Of a stretch of DNA of 64,000 nucleotides, positions 47,120-57,500 are shown in pieces. Position numbers and translations under genes: made by a program. The notes under the pieces were generated by a model. The model did not search any database and was not told the origin of the DNA. It was given only the letters and a program-made list of their open reading frames with translations. Origin of the DNA: DASXVX01 sp036504075 (lineage in GTDB: Bacteria > Bacillota > Sulfobacillia > Symbiobacteriales > Symbiobacteriaceae); assembly GCA_036504075.1 (NCBI GenBank), contig DASXVX010000078.1, positions 1 to 64,000 on the forward strand, read 5' to 3'. How positions within the stretch are numbered: the first letter of the stretch is position 1; each line of letters opens with the position of its first letter.

Positions 47120-50100
47120 AGCCGCTGGAGCTGGAGTTTTGCGGGCTGCACAGCTACCGGGAGCCGCAGCGGGTGGATTTTTCGCGGCTGCTGGGCGGCG
47201 GCCTGTTCGGCATTTTCGGGCCGACCGGCAGCGGCAAGTCGACCGTGCTGGACGCCATCACCCTGGCGCTTTACGGGACCGTGGACCGGGCGGACCGGAA
47301 CACCCGCGGCATTCTGAACCAGGGGGAGCAGCAACTCTGGGTCAAGTTCACCTTTGCGCTGGGCACCCCGATGGGCGATATTACTTTTCGGGTGGAGCGC
47401 TCGTTCAAGCGGGAAGACGAAACGGCCGTGCGGGCGGCGCACTGCCGGCTGCTGGCCCTGACGGACGCCGGAGACCGGGTGCTGGCGGACAAGCCTTCGG
47501 AAGTGACGGTGCAGATTCAGGCGATTCTCGGGCTGCGGGTGGAGGATTTCACCCGGGCCGTGGTGCTGCCGCAGGGCAAATTCGCTCAGTTCCTGCACGA
47601 GGAGCCCCGTGGGCGGCGGGAGATGCTGCAGCGGCTCTTCGCCCTGGGCCAGTACGGCGACCGGCTCATGCTCAAGCTGAAGGGGCAGCTGGCCGACCTG
47701 GATGGACAGCTGAAGTCCGTGGAAGGCGAGCAGGCGGGGTTGGGCGATGCCTCAGCTTCGGCGGTCTCCGATGCGGCTGCGCGTTTGGCTGCGGCTTGGG
47801 CGGCGGTCGGGGTTTCGGAGGTGGCCTGGGCAGACGCGGAACGGGCACATAAGGCCTGGCAGCGGGTCTGGGAGTTGCAGCAGCAACTCGCGCAGGTGGA
47901 GCAGGACCTGGCCGTCTGGCGCCTGCGGGAGCCGGACGCAGCCCAGCGGCGGGGCGAGCTGCAGGCGGCCGGGCGGGCCGAGCAGGTGCGCCCGGCGTTG
48001 GCTGGGCTGGCTTCGGCCGCCGGTCTTGCCAGCGCGGCGACGGTTCGCCTGGACGCCGCCAGGGTTGAGCAGACGGCGGCGGGTTTTTCAGAGGTCACGG
48101 CGGTGGCGGCTCACGGCGCGGCCCACGCCCGGCGGGCGACCGAGGAGCCGGGCCTGATTGAAAAGCGAAGCCGGCTGAAGCAGGCGGTGGCCCTGGAGGC
48201 TGATGTGCTTCGCCTGGGCGGCGAGTCGCAAACCCTGGCGGCCAAAGTGGCGTCGGGGCGCGACTACGTTCGCAGGGCCCGGGAGGAGGCCGCCGGGCTC
48301 GAAGAGCAGGCGGCACGGCTGCGGGACGAGCAGGCGGCGGTGCTAAACCGGCTCACCGCCAACCGGGTGGATGCCGGACGCCGCCAGCAGGTGCAGCAGG
48401 CGTTTCTCACGCTGCGGAGCTTGCGGGAGGCTGAGGCGGCCCTGGGTCAAGCGCAACAGCGGTTCGCCCTGCGCTCGCGGGAACTGGAGGGTGCCCAGGC
48501 CGCTGCCCGGGCGGCAGCAGCGGCGGGCCAGGAGGCGGCGCAGCGGCTGGCGGATTGCGAGGCGTCTCTCCGGGTGCTGACGGACGCACCGCCTGCTCAG
48601 GAAGATGACCTGCGGGCCGCGGAAGCCTGGCTGATCAAAGCCGGGGAGGCGGTGCGCGCAGTCGAGACCAGTGAAGCGGAGGCGGGGGCCGCCGGCCGTT
48701 CGCTGTCTGCTACCGAAGCTGAGGCGACGCGCCTGGGGGGCCTGGCGGCGGCGGCAGATGTCGTGGAGGCGGCTGCCGTAGCGGCCCTGGAACAGGCCCG
48801 GGAGCGGCTGGCCGGGGCGCAGGCGCAACTCGAAGCTGAACACAGGCGGGACATGGCCGGCGCCCTGGCCGGGAGCCTGACGGCGGGCGACCCGTGCCCG
48901 GTCTGTGGCTCGACCGCGCATCCCCGTCCCGCCACGCCCGAGTCGGATGCGGCCCTGGCGGCCGCCCGGAGCGCCGTGCAGTCGGCCGAGGCGGCTTGCC
49001 AGGAGGCGGAGCGGCTGGCCCGGGAAGCGGGCCGGCAGGCTGCCGACCAGCGGGGCCTGGCGGGCGCGGCCGAGGCCAAGGCGCAGGCGGCCGCCCTGTC
49101 GGCGGCGCAGGCCACCGAACGGGTGAATGGTGCCCGGGCGTTGCTGCCGGAGGTCTGGCGGGCGACGCCCGCCGCCGAACTGCCTGCCTGCGTGGCGGCC
49201 GAGCGCGAGGAAAACGGGCGATCGCTGCGACAGTACCAGGAGTGGAAGGCCGCCGTGGAAACCGCCCGCCACACTCGGGATGACCTGGTGAAAGCGGCGG
49301 GACAGGCTGCCGCCGCAGGTTCGTCGGCCGGAGCGACGGCCACCGCCGGGGAGAAAGCCCGGAACGACGCGGCGGCCGAACTGAAAGCGGCCCACCAGGC
49401 CAGCAATGCCCGGGCCATTGAGTTCGACTTTGCCCGGGGCGACCTGGAGCCGGCCGCTCTGGAAGGGGAGCAGCGCCGCATCAAGGCGGCCGACGAGGCG
49501 GCGGCGGCGCTGCAGCAGCAGTTCGAGGAGCTAACCGCCCGGCAGGACCAGACGGGACGGGACTTGCGGGAGAAGCAGACCCAGGCCGAGAAGTACGCCG
49601 ACGCGCTGAAAGAGCGGGAGCAGCAGCACATTGTGGCCACGGAGCAGTTGCGGGCCGGACAGCAGCAACTGCAGGGCCTGACGGGCGGCGAGCCGGCGGC
49701 CCCGCTGTTGGCGGCGGCGGAGTCCCGGCTGTTGGCCCTTGAGGAAGCCGAAACCCGGGCGAGGACGGCGGCCGAAGCAGCGGCCAAACACCGGGGCGAG
49801 GCGGATGCAGCCCTGGCGGCGGCGTCCCGGGAAGCCGAACTGACGGCCCGCCGGCAGGCCGAGGCCGGTGAGGCCCTGGCACAGGCGCTGGCGGCAGCCG
49901 AGTTTGCGGATGCCGGGGCGGTCCAGGCGGCCCTGCGGCCCGCCGAACGGCGGCACGAACTGGAGTCCTGGCTCAAGGAGCACGAGCGGGACGGCGAGCG
50001 ACTGGCCGAAAAGCAGGGCGGGCTGGAGATCGAACTGGCCGGCCGCAGCTTGGATGGTCCGACCTGGGGGTCGTACCAGGACCATCTGACGCAAGCGAAA

Positions 50101-50730
50101 ACCGCGCTGGAGGCGGCGCGAGACGAGCGGACCCGGGCGGCGAAGACGCACGAAGACCTGACGGCCAAACAGTCCCGCTGGAGCGAGTTGGAGCAGCAGC
50201 GGCAGACCCTGGCCGCACGGCAGGGGAACTTGAAGGAACTGCAGACGCTGCTGAAAGGCAACGCCTTCGTGGAGTTTCTGGCTGAAGGCCAGTTGCAGCA
50301 AGTGGCTCGGGACGCCTCGGAGCGGCTGGGCCAGCTAACTCGGCACCGGTACGCCCTGGAGATCGATTCGGGCGGCGGGTTCATCATCCGGGACGATATG
50401 GGCGGCGGCCTGCGCCGGCCGGTCAGCACGCTCTCGGGCGGGGAGACGTTCTTGAGTTCGCTGGCCCTGGCCCTCACGCTGTCGGCGCAGATTCAGCTGC
50501 GGGGCCGGCATCCGCTTGAGTTCTTCTTCCTGGATGAGGGGTTCGGGACGCTGGACCCAGAGCTGCTGAACGTGGTCATCGACACGTTGGAGCGGCTGCA
50601 TTTCGAGCGGCTGAACGTCGGGATCATCAGCCACGTGCCGGAGTTGCGGAGCCGGTTGGCCCGGCGGCTGATCGTGCATCCGGCGGAGCCGGGGGGGACG
50701 GGGAGCCGATTGCGGCTTGAGCTGGGGTGA
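47116..50730 (+). CDS. sbcC: Exonuclease subunit SbcC (Rad50-like ATPase)
   Basis: This 1204-residue SMC-like ATPase has Walker A 'GPTGSGKST' (35-43), very long Ala/Glu/Arg/Gln-rich coiled coils, and the zinc hook C-P-V-C (Cys594 and Cys597) at their tip that joins two complexes. At the C-terminus are the ABC signature 'LSGGETFLSSLALALTL' and Walker B 'FFLDEGFGTLD'. The start is GTG 47116, overlapping sbcD. The coiled coils are unusually alanine- and arginine-rich, which reflects the high GC content. It is followed by a 19-bp repeat array. Confidence 0.94.
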   Translation: MKPLELEFCGLHSYREPQRVDFSRLLGGGLFGIFGPTGSGKSTVLDAITLALYGTVDRADRNTRGILNQGEQQLWVKFTFALGTPMGDITFRVERSFKREDETAVRAAHCRLLALTDAGDRVLADKPSEVTVQIQAILGLRVEDFTRAVVLPQGKFAQFLHEEPRGRREMLQRLFALGQYGDRLMLKLKGQLADLDGQLKSVEGEQAGLGDASASAVSDAAARLAAAWAAVGVSEVAWADAERAHKAWQRVWELQQQLAQVEQDLAVWRLREPDAAQRRGELQAAGRAEQVRPALAGLASAAGLASAATVRLDAARVEQTAAGFSEVTAVAAHGAAHARRATEEPGLIEKRSRLKQAVALEADVLRLGGESQTLAAKVASGRDYVRRAREEAAGLEEQAARLRDEQAAVLNRLTANRVDAGRRQQVQQAFLTLRSLREAEAALGQAQQRFALRSRELEGAQAAARAAAAAGQEAAQRLADCEASLRVLTDAPPAQEDDLRAAEAWLIKAGEAVRAVETSEAEAGAAGRSLSATEAEATRLGGLAAAADVVEAAAVAALEQARERLAGAQAQLEAEHRRDMAGALAGSLTAGDPCPVCGSTAHPRPATPESDAALAAARSAVQSAEAACQEAERLAREAGRQAADQRGLAGAAEAKAQAAALSAAQATERVNGARALLPEVWRATPAAELPACVAAEREENGRSLRQYQEWKAAVETARHTRDDLVKAAGQAAAAGSSAGATATAGEKARNDAAAELKAAHQASNARAIEFDFARGDLEPAALEGEQRRIKAADEAAAALQQQFEELTARQDQTGRDLREKQTQAEKYADALKEREQQHIVATEQLRAGQQQLQGLTGGEPAAPLLAAAESRLLALEEAETRARTAAEAAAKHRGEADAALAAASREAELTARRQAEAGEALAQALAAAEFADAGAVQAALRPAERRHELESWLKEHERDGERLAEKQGGLEIELAGRSLDGPTWGSYQDHLTQAKTALEAARDERTRAAKTHEDLTAKQSRWSELEQQRQTLAARQGNLKELQTLLKGNAFVEFLAEGQLQQVARDASERLGQLTRHRYALEIDSGGGFIIRDDMGGGLRRPVSTLSGGETFLSSLALALTLSAQIQLRGRHPLEFFFLDEGFGTLDPELLNVVIDTLERLHFERLNVGIISHVPELRSRLARRLIVHPAEPGGTGSRLRLELG

Positions 50731-50732
50731 GG

Positions 50733-50808
50733 GGGGTCGCACGTCGGTCTGGGGATCGCACGTCGGTCTGGGGATCGCACGTCGTTCTGGGGATCGCACG
50801 TCGTTCTG
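50733..50808 (+). repeat. Four tandem copies of a 19-bp repeat
   Basis: The unit GGGATCGCACGTCGGTCTG is repeated head to tail four times: the core TCGCACGTCG begins at 50737, 50756, 50775 and 50794. The last two copies have GTT in place of GGT. There are no spacers, and the unit is not a multiple of three, so it is neither CRISPR nor coding repeats. Confidence 0.85.
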
Positions 50809-51038
50809 GGCACCTCTCGTCGCTGCGGGGCGCTCATTTTTGAAATGATTCTCGCCTCCTGCGGCGCACTCGCTCACGGGTAGGCGATGAATGTCGTTAC
50901 CGCTCGTTTGCTCGCATCCGGCTGCGAATCTTGAACTTCCGCCCCGATGCTCCTCGGGCACCCAGGCCGCCTTGCTCTGTCGACCGGCCCGCCCGGGCAT
51001 CCGACCACGGATTCATGTTGGAGTAGGAGGATCACTCA
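50809..51038 (+). other. Intergenic stretch between the repeat array and addB, no gene seen
   Basis: No reading frame with a ribosome site was found here. The only recognisable element is the addB ribosome site TAGGAGGATC just before 51039. A promoter for addBA is expected but no -35/-10 pair could be supported. Confidence 0.5.
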
Positions 51039-54000
51039 ATGGCGCTGCAGTTCATTCTGGGCCGGGCCGGGACCGGCAAGACCCGCTTCTGCCTGGATGC
51101 CATCCGCACCGCGGCGAAGGTGGAGCCCGAAGGCTCCCCGCTGGTGCTGCTGGTGCCGGAGCAGGCCACGTTCCAAATGGAGCAGGCGCTGCTCTGCGAA
51201 GACGGCCTCAAGGGCATGATGCGGGCACAGGTCATCAGCTTTCAGCGGCTGGCCTGGCGGGTCTCCCTGACCGCCGGCGGCCTGGCGCGCCCCCCGCTGA
51301 GCGACCTCGGCAAGCAGATGCTGCTCCGGGCCCTCGTCGAGCGGCGGCTGGAGGAACTGCGGATTTTCGGCCAGGTGGCCGACCGGCCCGGCTTCATCGA
51401 AAAGCTGGCCCGGACCATCACCGAACTCCGGCAGTACAACTGGACCGCCGGCGACCTCAAGCAAAAGGTGGAAGCTCTGGCCCAGGCCGGCGACGACGTA
51501 ACGCCCCTGGGTGAAAAGCTCCACGACTTGGGCCTGGTCATGGGCGACCTGACGGACTACACCCGGGACAAGTTCACCGACCCCGACGAATACCTGACCG
51601 TGCTGGCCCAGCGGCTCCCGCAGTCTGGCGTCCTGAACGGTGCGAACGTCTGGGTGGACAGCTTCACCGGCTTCACCCCGCAAGAGATCGAAGCGCTGCG
51701 GGCCATTTTCACTTGTGCCGGGTCGGTCCGGGTGTCGCTCTGCCTGGACCCGTCCGAACTGGGTCGGCGCAGCCAGAAGCGGCACGGACCCACCGACCTG
51801 TTCCACCCCACGCTGGACACCTACGACCAGCTGATCGCCCTGGCAGAGAAGGCGGGCGTGGCACAAGCGCCGCCGGTCTTGCTGCACGAGCCGGTCCGCT
51901 TTGCCAAGGCGCCCGACCTGGCGCACCTCGAGCGAACGTTCCTGGGCCGGACCTACGTGACCCCGTGGAAAGATCCGGTGCCGTCCATCGCCATCGTAAA
52001 CGCGCAGCACCGGCGGCACGAAGTGGAAGCTGCGGCCCGCGAGGTGCTGCGCCTTGCTCGGACGGGTGTCCGCTACCGGGAAATCTCCACGGTGGCCCGC
52101 AACCTGGACGCCTACGGCGACCTCGTCGAGACGGTATTCGGCGAGCACGGGATTCCCGTTTTCCTGGACAAGCGGCGGACCGTGGCCCATCATCCGCTGG
52201 TAGAACTGCTGCGGTCGGCGTTGGACGTCATCATTCAAGACTGGTCCTACGGGCCGGTCTTCCGGTACCTCAAGACCGACATGGTGTCCGTCGCCCGGGG
52301 CGAGGTGGACGCCCTGGAGAACTACGTGCTGGAGCACGGTATCCGCGGCCGCCGCTGGCACGACGGCGAGCCCTGGCTCTACGTCCGGCTGTACACGCTC
52401 GAAGAGGACCCGGTGCTTACGGAAGGCCACGGGAAGATGCTGGAGTGGATCAACGGCCTGCGCGACCGGGCGGTGCATGACCTGGCCGCCTTCCACCGGC
52501 GTCTGGGCCTGGGTCGGGGGCATAAGCCCCGGACCGTCCAGACCATCACCACCGCCCTCTTCGGCCTGCTGGACGACCTGGGCGTGGCCAAACGGCTGGA
52601 GGGCTGGTCTGCAAAGGCCGAAGCGGCGGGCGACCTGGAAGGCGCCCGCGAGCACGAGCAGGTCTGGGAAGGCGTGCTCGAACTCATGGACCAGATGGTC
52701 GAATCCCTGGGCGACGCCGAAATGAGCCTGGCCCAGTACCAGCGGGTGCTGAACGCCGGCCTGGACGGGCTGCGGCTGGGCCTCATTCCGCCGGGCCTCG
52801 ACCAGGTCATCGTCGGCACGGTGGAGCGTTCCCGCTCGTACGGCGTCAAGGCGGCGCTGATCCTGGGCGCCACCGAGCGGGACTTCCCGCCGCTGCCGCC
52901 GGAGGACGTCATTTTCAACGACAGCGAGCGGGAGTCTCTGGATGAAGGCGGTCTCGCCATCGGCCCGACATCGAAGTATCAACTGTTCCAGGGGCAATTC
53001 TTCACCTATGTCGCTCTCACCCGAGGCGCTAACCGGCTCTGGTTGAGCTACCCGCTGGCGGGGGAAGATGGACGGGCGATGAGTCCATCGCCGATCGTAA
53101 AGCGGCTCCAGCAGGCGTTCCCGGCGGCGGAGGTCCAGGTCCTGGGCGACGGCACGTCGGTGGACGCCATCGCCACGCCGGGCCAGCTGGCGGCGACGCT
53201 CACTCGGGCGCTGCGGATGCACCGGGCGGGCTACGGGCTGGAGCCGGTCTGGCTCGACCTCTATCAGTGGGCCGTCACGGACGTCGCGATCAAGGCGGTT
53301 GTCGCCCCGACGCTGGCCGCCCTCCATTATGAGGAAGACTTCGTGGAGCGGACGGCGCCCCTGGGCGGCGGCCTGGCCGTGGAGCTCTACGGGGATCGGC
53401 TCTCCACGTCCGTCAGCCGGCTAGAGTCCTTTGCGGCCTGCCCGTTCCAGCATTTCGCCGGGTACGGCCTCGGGCTGCGGGACCGGCCACAGTTCCAGGT
53501 CTCTGCACCGGAACTGGGCATGTTCTACCACGCGGCCTTCTCGCAGTTCGTCAAGCAGTTGGCGGCCGAGGGCATTAACTGGGAGTCGCTGAACGCTGAC
53601 CAGGCCGCCGTGCGGATGGACCAGATCGTCGACCTGCTGGCCCCGCGGCTGCAGAGCGAAATCCTGCTCTCCAGCCCGCAGCACCGGTATCTCTTGCGGG
53701 TGATGCGCCGGACGCTGCAGGCGTCGTTGCGCTTTTTGGGCCAGCACATCTACCAGGGCGGCTTCCGGCCGCTCCGCGTGGAGCTGCCCTTCGGCGAGGG
53801 GATTCAGACCGGGCTGCCGCCGGTCGAGGTGCCGCTGATCGGTGGCGGGACGGTCCGCCTCCGCGGTCAGATTGACCGGGTGGATGGCTACCGGGCGACG
53901 GACGGCAACTGGTATCTCCGGGTGATGGACTATAAGTCCAGCGCCCGCCCGCTGGACCTGGGCAAGTTCTTCGCCGGCCTGGCCCTGCAGTTGCCGCTGT

Positions 54001-54533
54001 ACCTGTACGCGGTCATCACCCACGCACAAACCCTGCTGCAGGCGCCGGCCCGCCCGGCGGGCGCCCTCTACTTCCCCGTGTACGACCCGATCGAGCCGCT
54101 GGCCCTGCCGGCGCCGCCGGAAAAAGTGGAGGAGCTGCGACGCAAGCGGTTCAAGGCCACGGGCCTGGTGGCGGCCGACCCGGAAATTATCCGCACGATG
54201 GATTCTGCCGGCGTGGGGCTGATTCAGGCCAAGCTGAACAAAGACGGGACGCTCCGCAAGAACGTCCCGGTGGCCACGGAGGCGCAGTTCGGCCTCCTGT
54301 TCAAGCATCTGGAACACCAGGTTGCGCAGGCGGCCGGCCGGCTCCTGACCGGCGACGTGGGCGCGACGCCCTGCAAGGCGGGCGCTTTCGCCCCCTGCCC
54401 GACCTGCCGGTACCGGGCGGTCTGCCAGTTCGACCCGCTGGTTCCGGGCCAGACCTACCGGTCCGTCAAGCTCCTGAAGCCGCCGGAGGTCTGGGCCGAG
54501 TTGGAGGGGAAGGGGGGTGCCGGCGATGAGTGA
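51039..54533 (+). CDS. addB: Helicase-nuclease complex subunit AddB
   Basis: This 1164-residue subunit of the AddAB end-processing enzyme has Walker A 'GRAGTGKT' (8-15), an inactivated helicase core, and a C-terminal RecB-type nuclease domain with 'MDYKSS'. The four cysteines of the AddB iron-sulfur cluster are visible: Cys801 in 'FAACPFQHF' and Cys1120, Cys1123 and Cys1129 in 'CPTCRYRAVCQF'. The ATG follows GTAGGAGG. The end overlaps addA by eight bases. Confidence 0.94.
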   Translation: MALQFILGRAGTGKTRFCLDAIRTAAKVEPEGSPLVLLVPEQATFQMEQALLCEDGLKGMMRAQVISFQRLAWRVSLTAGGLARPPLSDLGKQMLLRALVERRLEELRIFGQVADRPGFIEKLARTITELRQYNWTAGDLKQKVEALAQAGDDVTPLGEKLHDLGLVMGDLTDYTRDKFTDPDEYLTVLAQRLPQSGVLNGANVWVDSFTGFTPQEIEALRAIFTCAGSVRVSLCLDPSELGRRSQKRHGPTDLFHPTLDTYDQLIALAEKAGVAQAPPVLLHEPVRFAKAPDLAHLERTFLGRTYVTPWKDPVPSIAIVNAQHRRHEVEAAAREVLRLARTGVRYREISTVARNLDAYGDLVETVFGEHGIPVFLDKRRTVAHHPLVELLRSALDVIIQDWSYGPVFRYLKTDMVSVARGEVDALENYVLEHGIRGRRWHDGEPWLYVRLYTLEEDPVLTEGHGKMLEWINGLRDRAVHDLAAFHRRLGLGRGHKPRTVQTITTALFGLLDDLGVAKRLEGWSAKAEAAGDLEGAREHEQVWEGVLELMDQMVESLGDAEMSLAQYQRVLNAGLDGLRLGLIPPGLDQVIVGTVERSRSYGVKAALILGATERDFPPLPPEDVIFNDSERESLDEGGLAIGPTSKYQLFQGQFFTYVALTRGANRLWLSYPLAGEDGRAMSPSPIVKRLQQAFPAAEVQVLGDGTSVDAIATPGQLAATLTRALRMHRAGYGLEPVWLDLYQWAVTDVAIKAVVAPTLAALHYEEDFVERTAPLGGGLAVELYGDRLSTSVSRLESFAACPFQHFAGYGLGLRDRPQFQVSAPELGMFYHAAFSQFVKQLAAEGINWESLNADQAAVRMDQIVDLLAPRLQSEILLSSPQHRYLLRVMRRTLQASLRFLGQHIYQGGFRPLRVELPFGEGIQTGLPPVEVPLIGGGTVRLRGQIDRVDGYRATDGNWYLRVMDYKSSARPLDLGKFFAGLALQLPLYLYAVITHAQTLLQAPARPAGALYFPVYDPIEPLALPAPPEKVEELRRKRFKATGLVAADPEIIRTMDSAGVGLIQAKLNKDGTLRKNVPVATEAQFGLLFKHLEHQVAQAAGRLLTGDVGATPCKAGAFAPCPTCRYRAVCQFDPLVPGQTYRSVKLLKPPEVWAELEGKGGAGDE

Positions 54534-57500
54534 CCCGAAGTGGACGCCCGAACAGGAACAGGCGATTACGGCAGGCGGCACCAACATTCTGGTGGCGGCG
54601 GCCGCCGGCGCCGGCAAAACCGCCACGCTGGTGGAGCGGGTCATCCGCCGCCTGGCCGGCCCCGACCCGATGGACGTGGATGAACTGCTGGTCGTGACTT
54701 TCACGGAAGCGGCGGCCACGGAGATGCGGGAGCGCATCGGCCAGGCGCTTCAGAAGGCCCTGGCGGAAAAGCCGGAAGATGCCCGGCTCCAGCGCCAGCT
54801 GGCCCTGCTGGGCCGGGCTGCGATCTCGACGCTGCACAGCTTCTGCCTGGGCCTCCTGCGCCAGTATTTCTACCGTCTGGGCCTCGACCCGGCCTTGCAG
54901 GTGATGAACGAGCACGAGGCGCTGCTGCTCCGGCGGGAAGTGCTGGACGACCTCTTCAGCCGCCGCTTCGACGCGGAAGGCGAGCAGGAAGGCCCGTTCT
55001 ACGCCCTGGTCGACCGCTACGGCGGCGGCCGGGACGACGAGGGGCTGAAGCAACTGGTGCTCCAACTCTACGACTACGCCCAGAGCCTGCCCTGGCCGGA
55101 CCTCTGGCTGGAGCAGGCGGCCGACCGTTTCGACGTGCCGTCGGGCACCCCGCTGGAGCAGACCATCTGGTGGGCGCCGCTCGCGGCCCGGGTCCGTCTG
55201 GACCTGACCCAGGCCGCCGCCGCCCTGGCCGAGGCCGGCCGGGCCGCGCGACTGCCGTTCGGCCCGACCGCTTACAGCGACACGCTGACGCTCGAGGAGG
55301 CGGCTGTCCGGGTCGCGGCTGAGCGCGAAGGCACCTGGGAGCAGGTCCGGGCTGCGGTGCACGCGATCATCTTCGGCCGCCTGCCGCCCGCCAAGAAAGA
55401 CGAAGTGGACGAGGACCTGAAAGACTGGGTCCAGACGCTGCGAAACCAGGCCAAGGATACGGTCAAATCCCTGCGGGAGATGTATTTCGAGCGGACGGCC
55501 AACGAGTGGCTGCACGACCTGCACCGGGCGGCACCGCACATGCGGACGCTCATCGGGGTGGTCCGGGAGTTTAGCGAGGAGTTCTGCAAGGCCAAGGCCG
55601 AGCAGGGTTCGGTGGACTTCAACGACCTGGAGCGGTTTGCCCTGAAGCTTCTGGTGGACGAGCAGGCCCCGGCCGGCGACCTGCAGCCGTCGGATGTGGC
55701 AAAAGAACTGCGCAAGCGGTACAAGGAGGTCCTGGTGGACGAGTACCAGGACATCAACGGCGTGCAGGACGCGATCCTCATGCTGGTGGCCAGCGCGGAA
55801 AACCCCAACCGCTTCATGGTCGGCGACGTAAAGCAGTCCATCTACCGGTTCCGCCACGCCGATCCGTCGCTGTTCCTGGCCAAGTATGTGGCCTACGCCC
55901 CGTGGCGGGAGGCCCGGCCCGACGCCCGACCGGCTGAACCGCCGCAGGCCGCACCGCGGGCCATGGCGGCCGCCCTGGGCGACGGCCTGCCAGAGGCGGC
56001 GGCCACGGCGGAGGCCCCACCCGAGGTCCGAGCAGCCCGACCCGAGGCCCGACCCCAGGCCCGATCCGAAGGCGCCCGCATCGTTTTGGGCGCCAACTTC
56101 CGGAGCCGGCCCGGCGTGGTCGATGGAATCAACTTTTTGTTCCGCCAGGTGCTCACGCCCCGCGTGGGCGAGTTGTCGTACGACAAGGATGCCGAACTCG
56201 TCTGCCGGGCGGCCTACCCGCCCATCCCCGGCCGGCCCGAAGGGACCGACTACCCGGTGGAGTTTCACGTGCTCGACCGGGTGACCCCGGCGCCGCCCGC
56301 CCCGACCGAGACCACCGACCCGACAGAGACCGCCGAAGCCGGGGAGAACGAAGCAGAGCCATCCCCCGAAGCGCTCGACCTGGCCGAAATGTCCGCCATG
56401 GAACGGGAAGCCCGGCTGGTCACCCGCCGCATTAAGGAACTGGTGGGCGGCGCCCCCGGGCAGGCGCCCCAGCAGGTCTGGGACCACCACCTGGGCGCCT
56501 ATCGGAACGCCCGGTACCGGGACGTCGTCATCCTGCTCCGGGCCACGACCGGCCGGGCCGACATCTTCCTGGAGGCCATGAGCCAGGCCGGCATTCCCGC
56601 CTACGCCCAGCTGACCACCGGCTATTTCGCCGCGACCGAAGTGGCGGTTATCCTGAGCCTGCTCCAGGTGCTGGACAATCCTCGCCAGGATATTCCGCTG
56701 GCGGCGGTGCTCCGCTCGCCCATCGTCGGACTCAGCAGCGCCGACCTGGCCCGCATCCGGCTCGCCAACCAGGGCACCTTCTATGACGCCGCCGTCGTGG
56801 CCATGCGCCAGGACCTGTTTCCGGCGCTCACCCGCTTCTGGCGCTCCCTGGAGGAGTGGCGGACGGCCGCCCGGCAAAGCCCGCTGTCGCAGGTTATCTG
56901 GCGCATCTATCAGGAGACCGGGTACCTGCGCTACGTGGGCGGCATGCCCGGCGGCGTTCAGCGGCACGCCAACTTGCTGGCGCTCTATGACCGGGCCCGG
57001 CAGTTCGACCAGTTTGCCCGGCAAGGCCTCTTCCGTTTCCTCCGGTTCATCGACCGGCTCAAGGAGAGCGACACCGACCTCGGCGCCGCGCCGGCCCTCG
57101 GCGAAGGCGAGGACGTGGTCCGGGTCATGTCCATTCACAAGAGCAAGGGCCTGGAGTTCCCGGTGGTCTTCGTGGCCGCTCTGGGCAAGCAGTTCGGCGA
57201 CCAGGACCAGCGGGGCGACCTGCTGCTGCAGCACCGGTTAGGCTTCGGCCCGCAGTTGATCGATCCCGACCTGCGGGTCAAGTTCCCGACCCTGGCCTGG
57301 CACGCCGTAAAAGAGTCCATCCGGATGGAGGCGCTGGCCGAAGAGATGCGCGTGCTGTACGTCGCTCTCACCCGCGCCCGGGAGCGGCTGATTCTGGTCG
57401 GCTCCGCCACCAAGGGGCTGCCGGACAGCTTGGCCCGCTGGTCTGCCGGGACGGCTGCCGCCGGCTGGCCCCTGCCGGACGCCACCCTGGCCTCCGCCCG

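Noticed and set aside
48597..50477. A Ser/Arg/Ala-rich 626-codon minus-strand frame opposite sbcC
   Set aside because: The composition is what results from reading the Ala/Glu coiled-coil codons backwards; no motifs.
50733..50808. CRISPR array
   Set aside because: The 19-bp units are contiguous without spacers, there are only four, and no cas gene is present.
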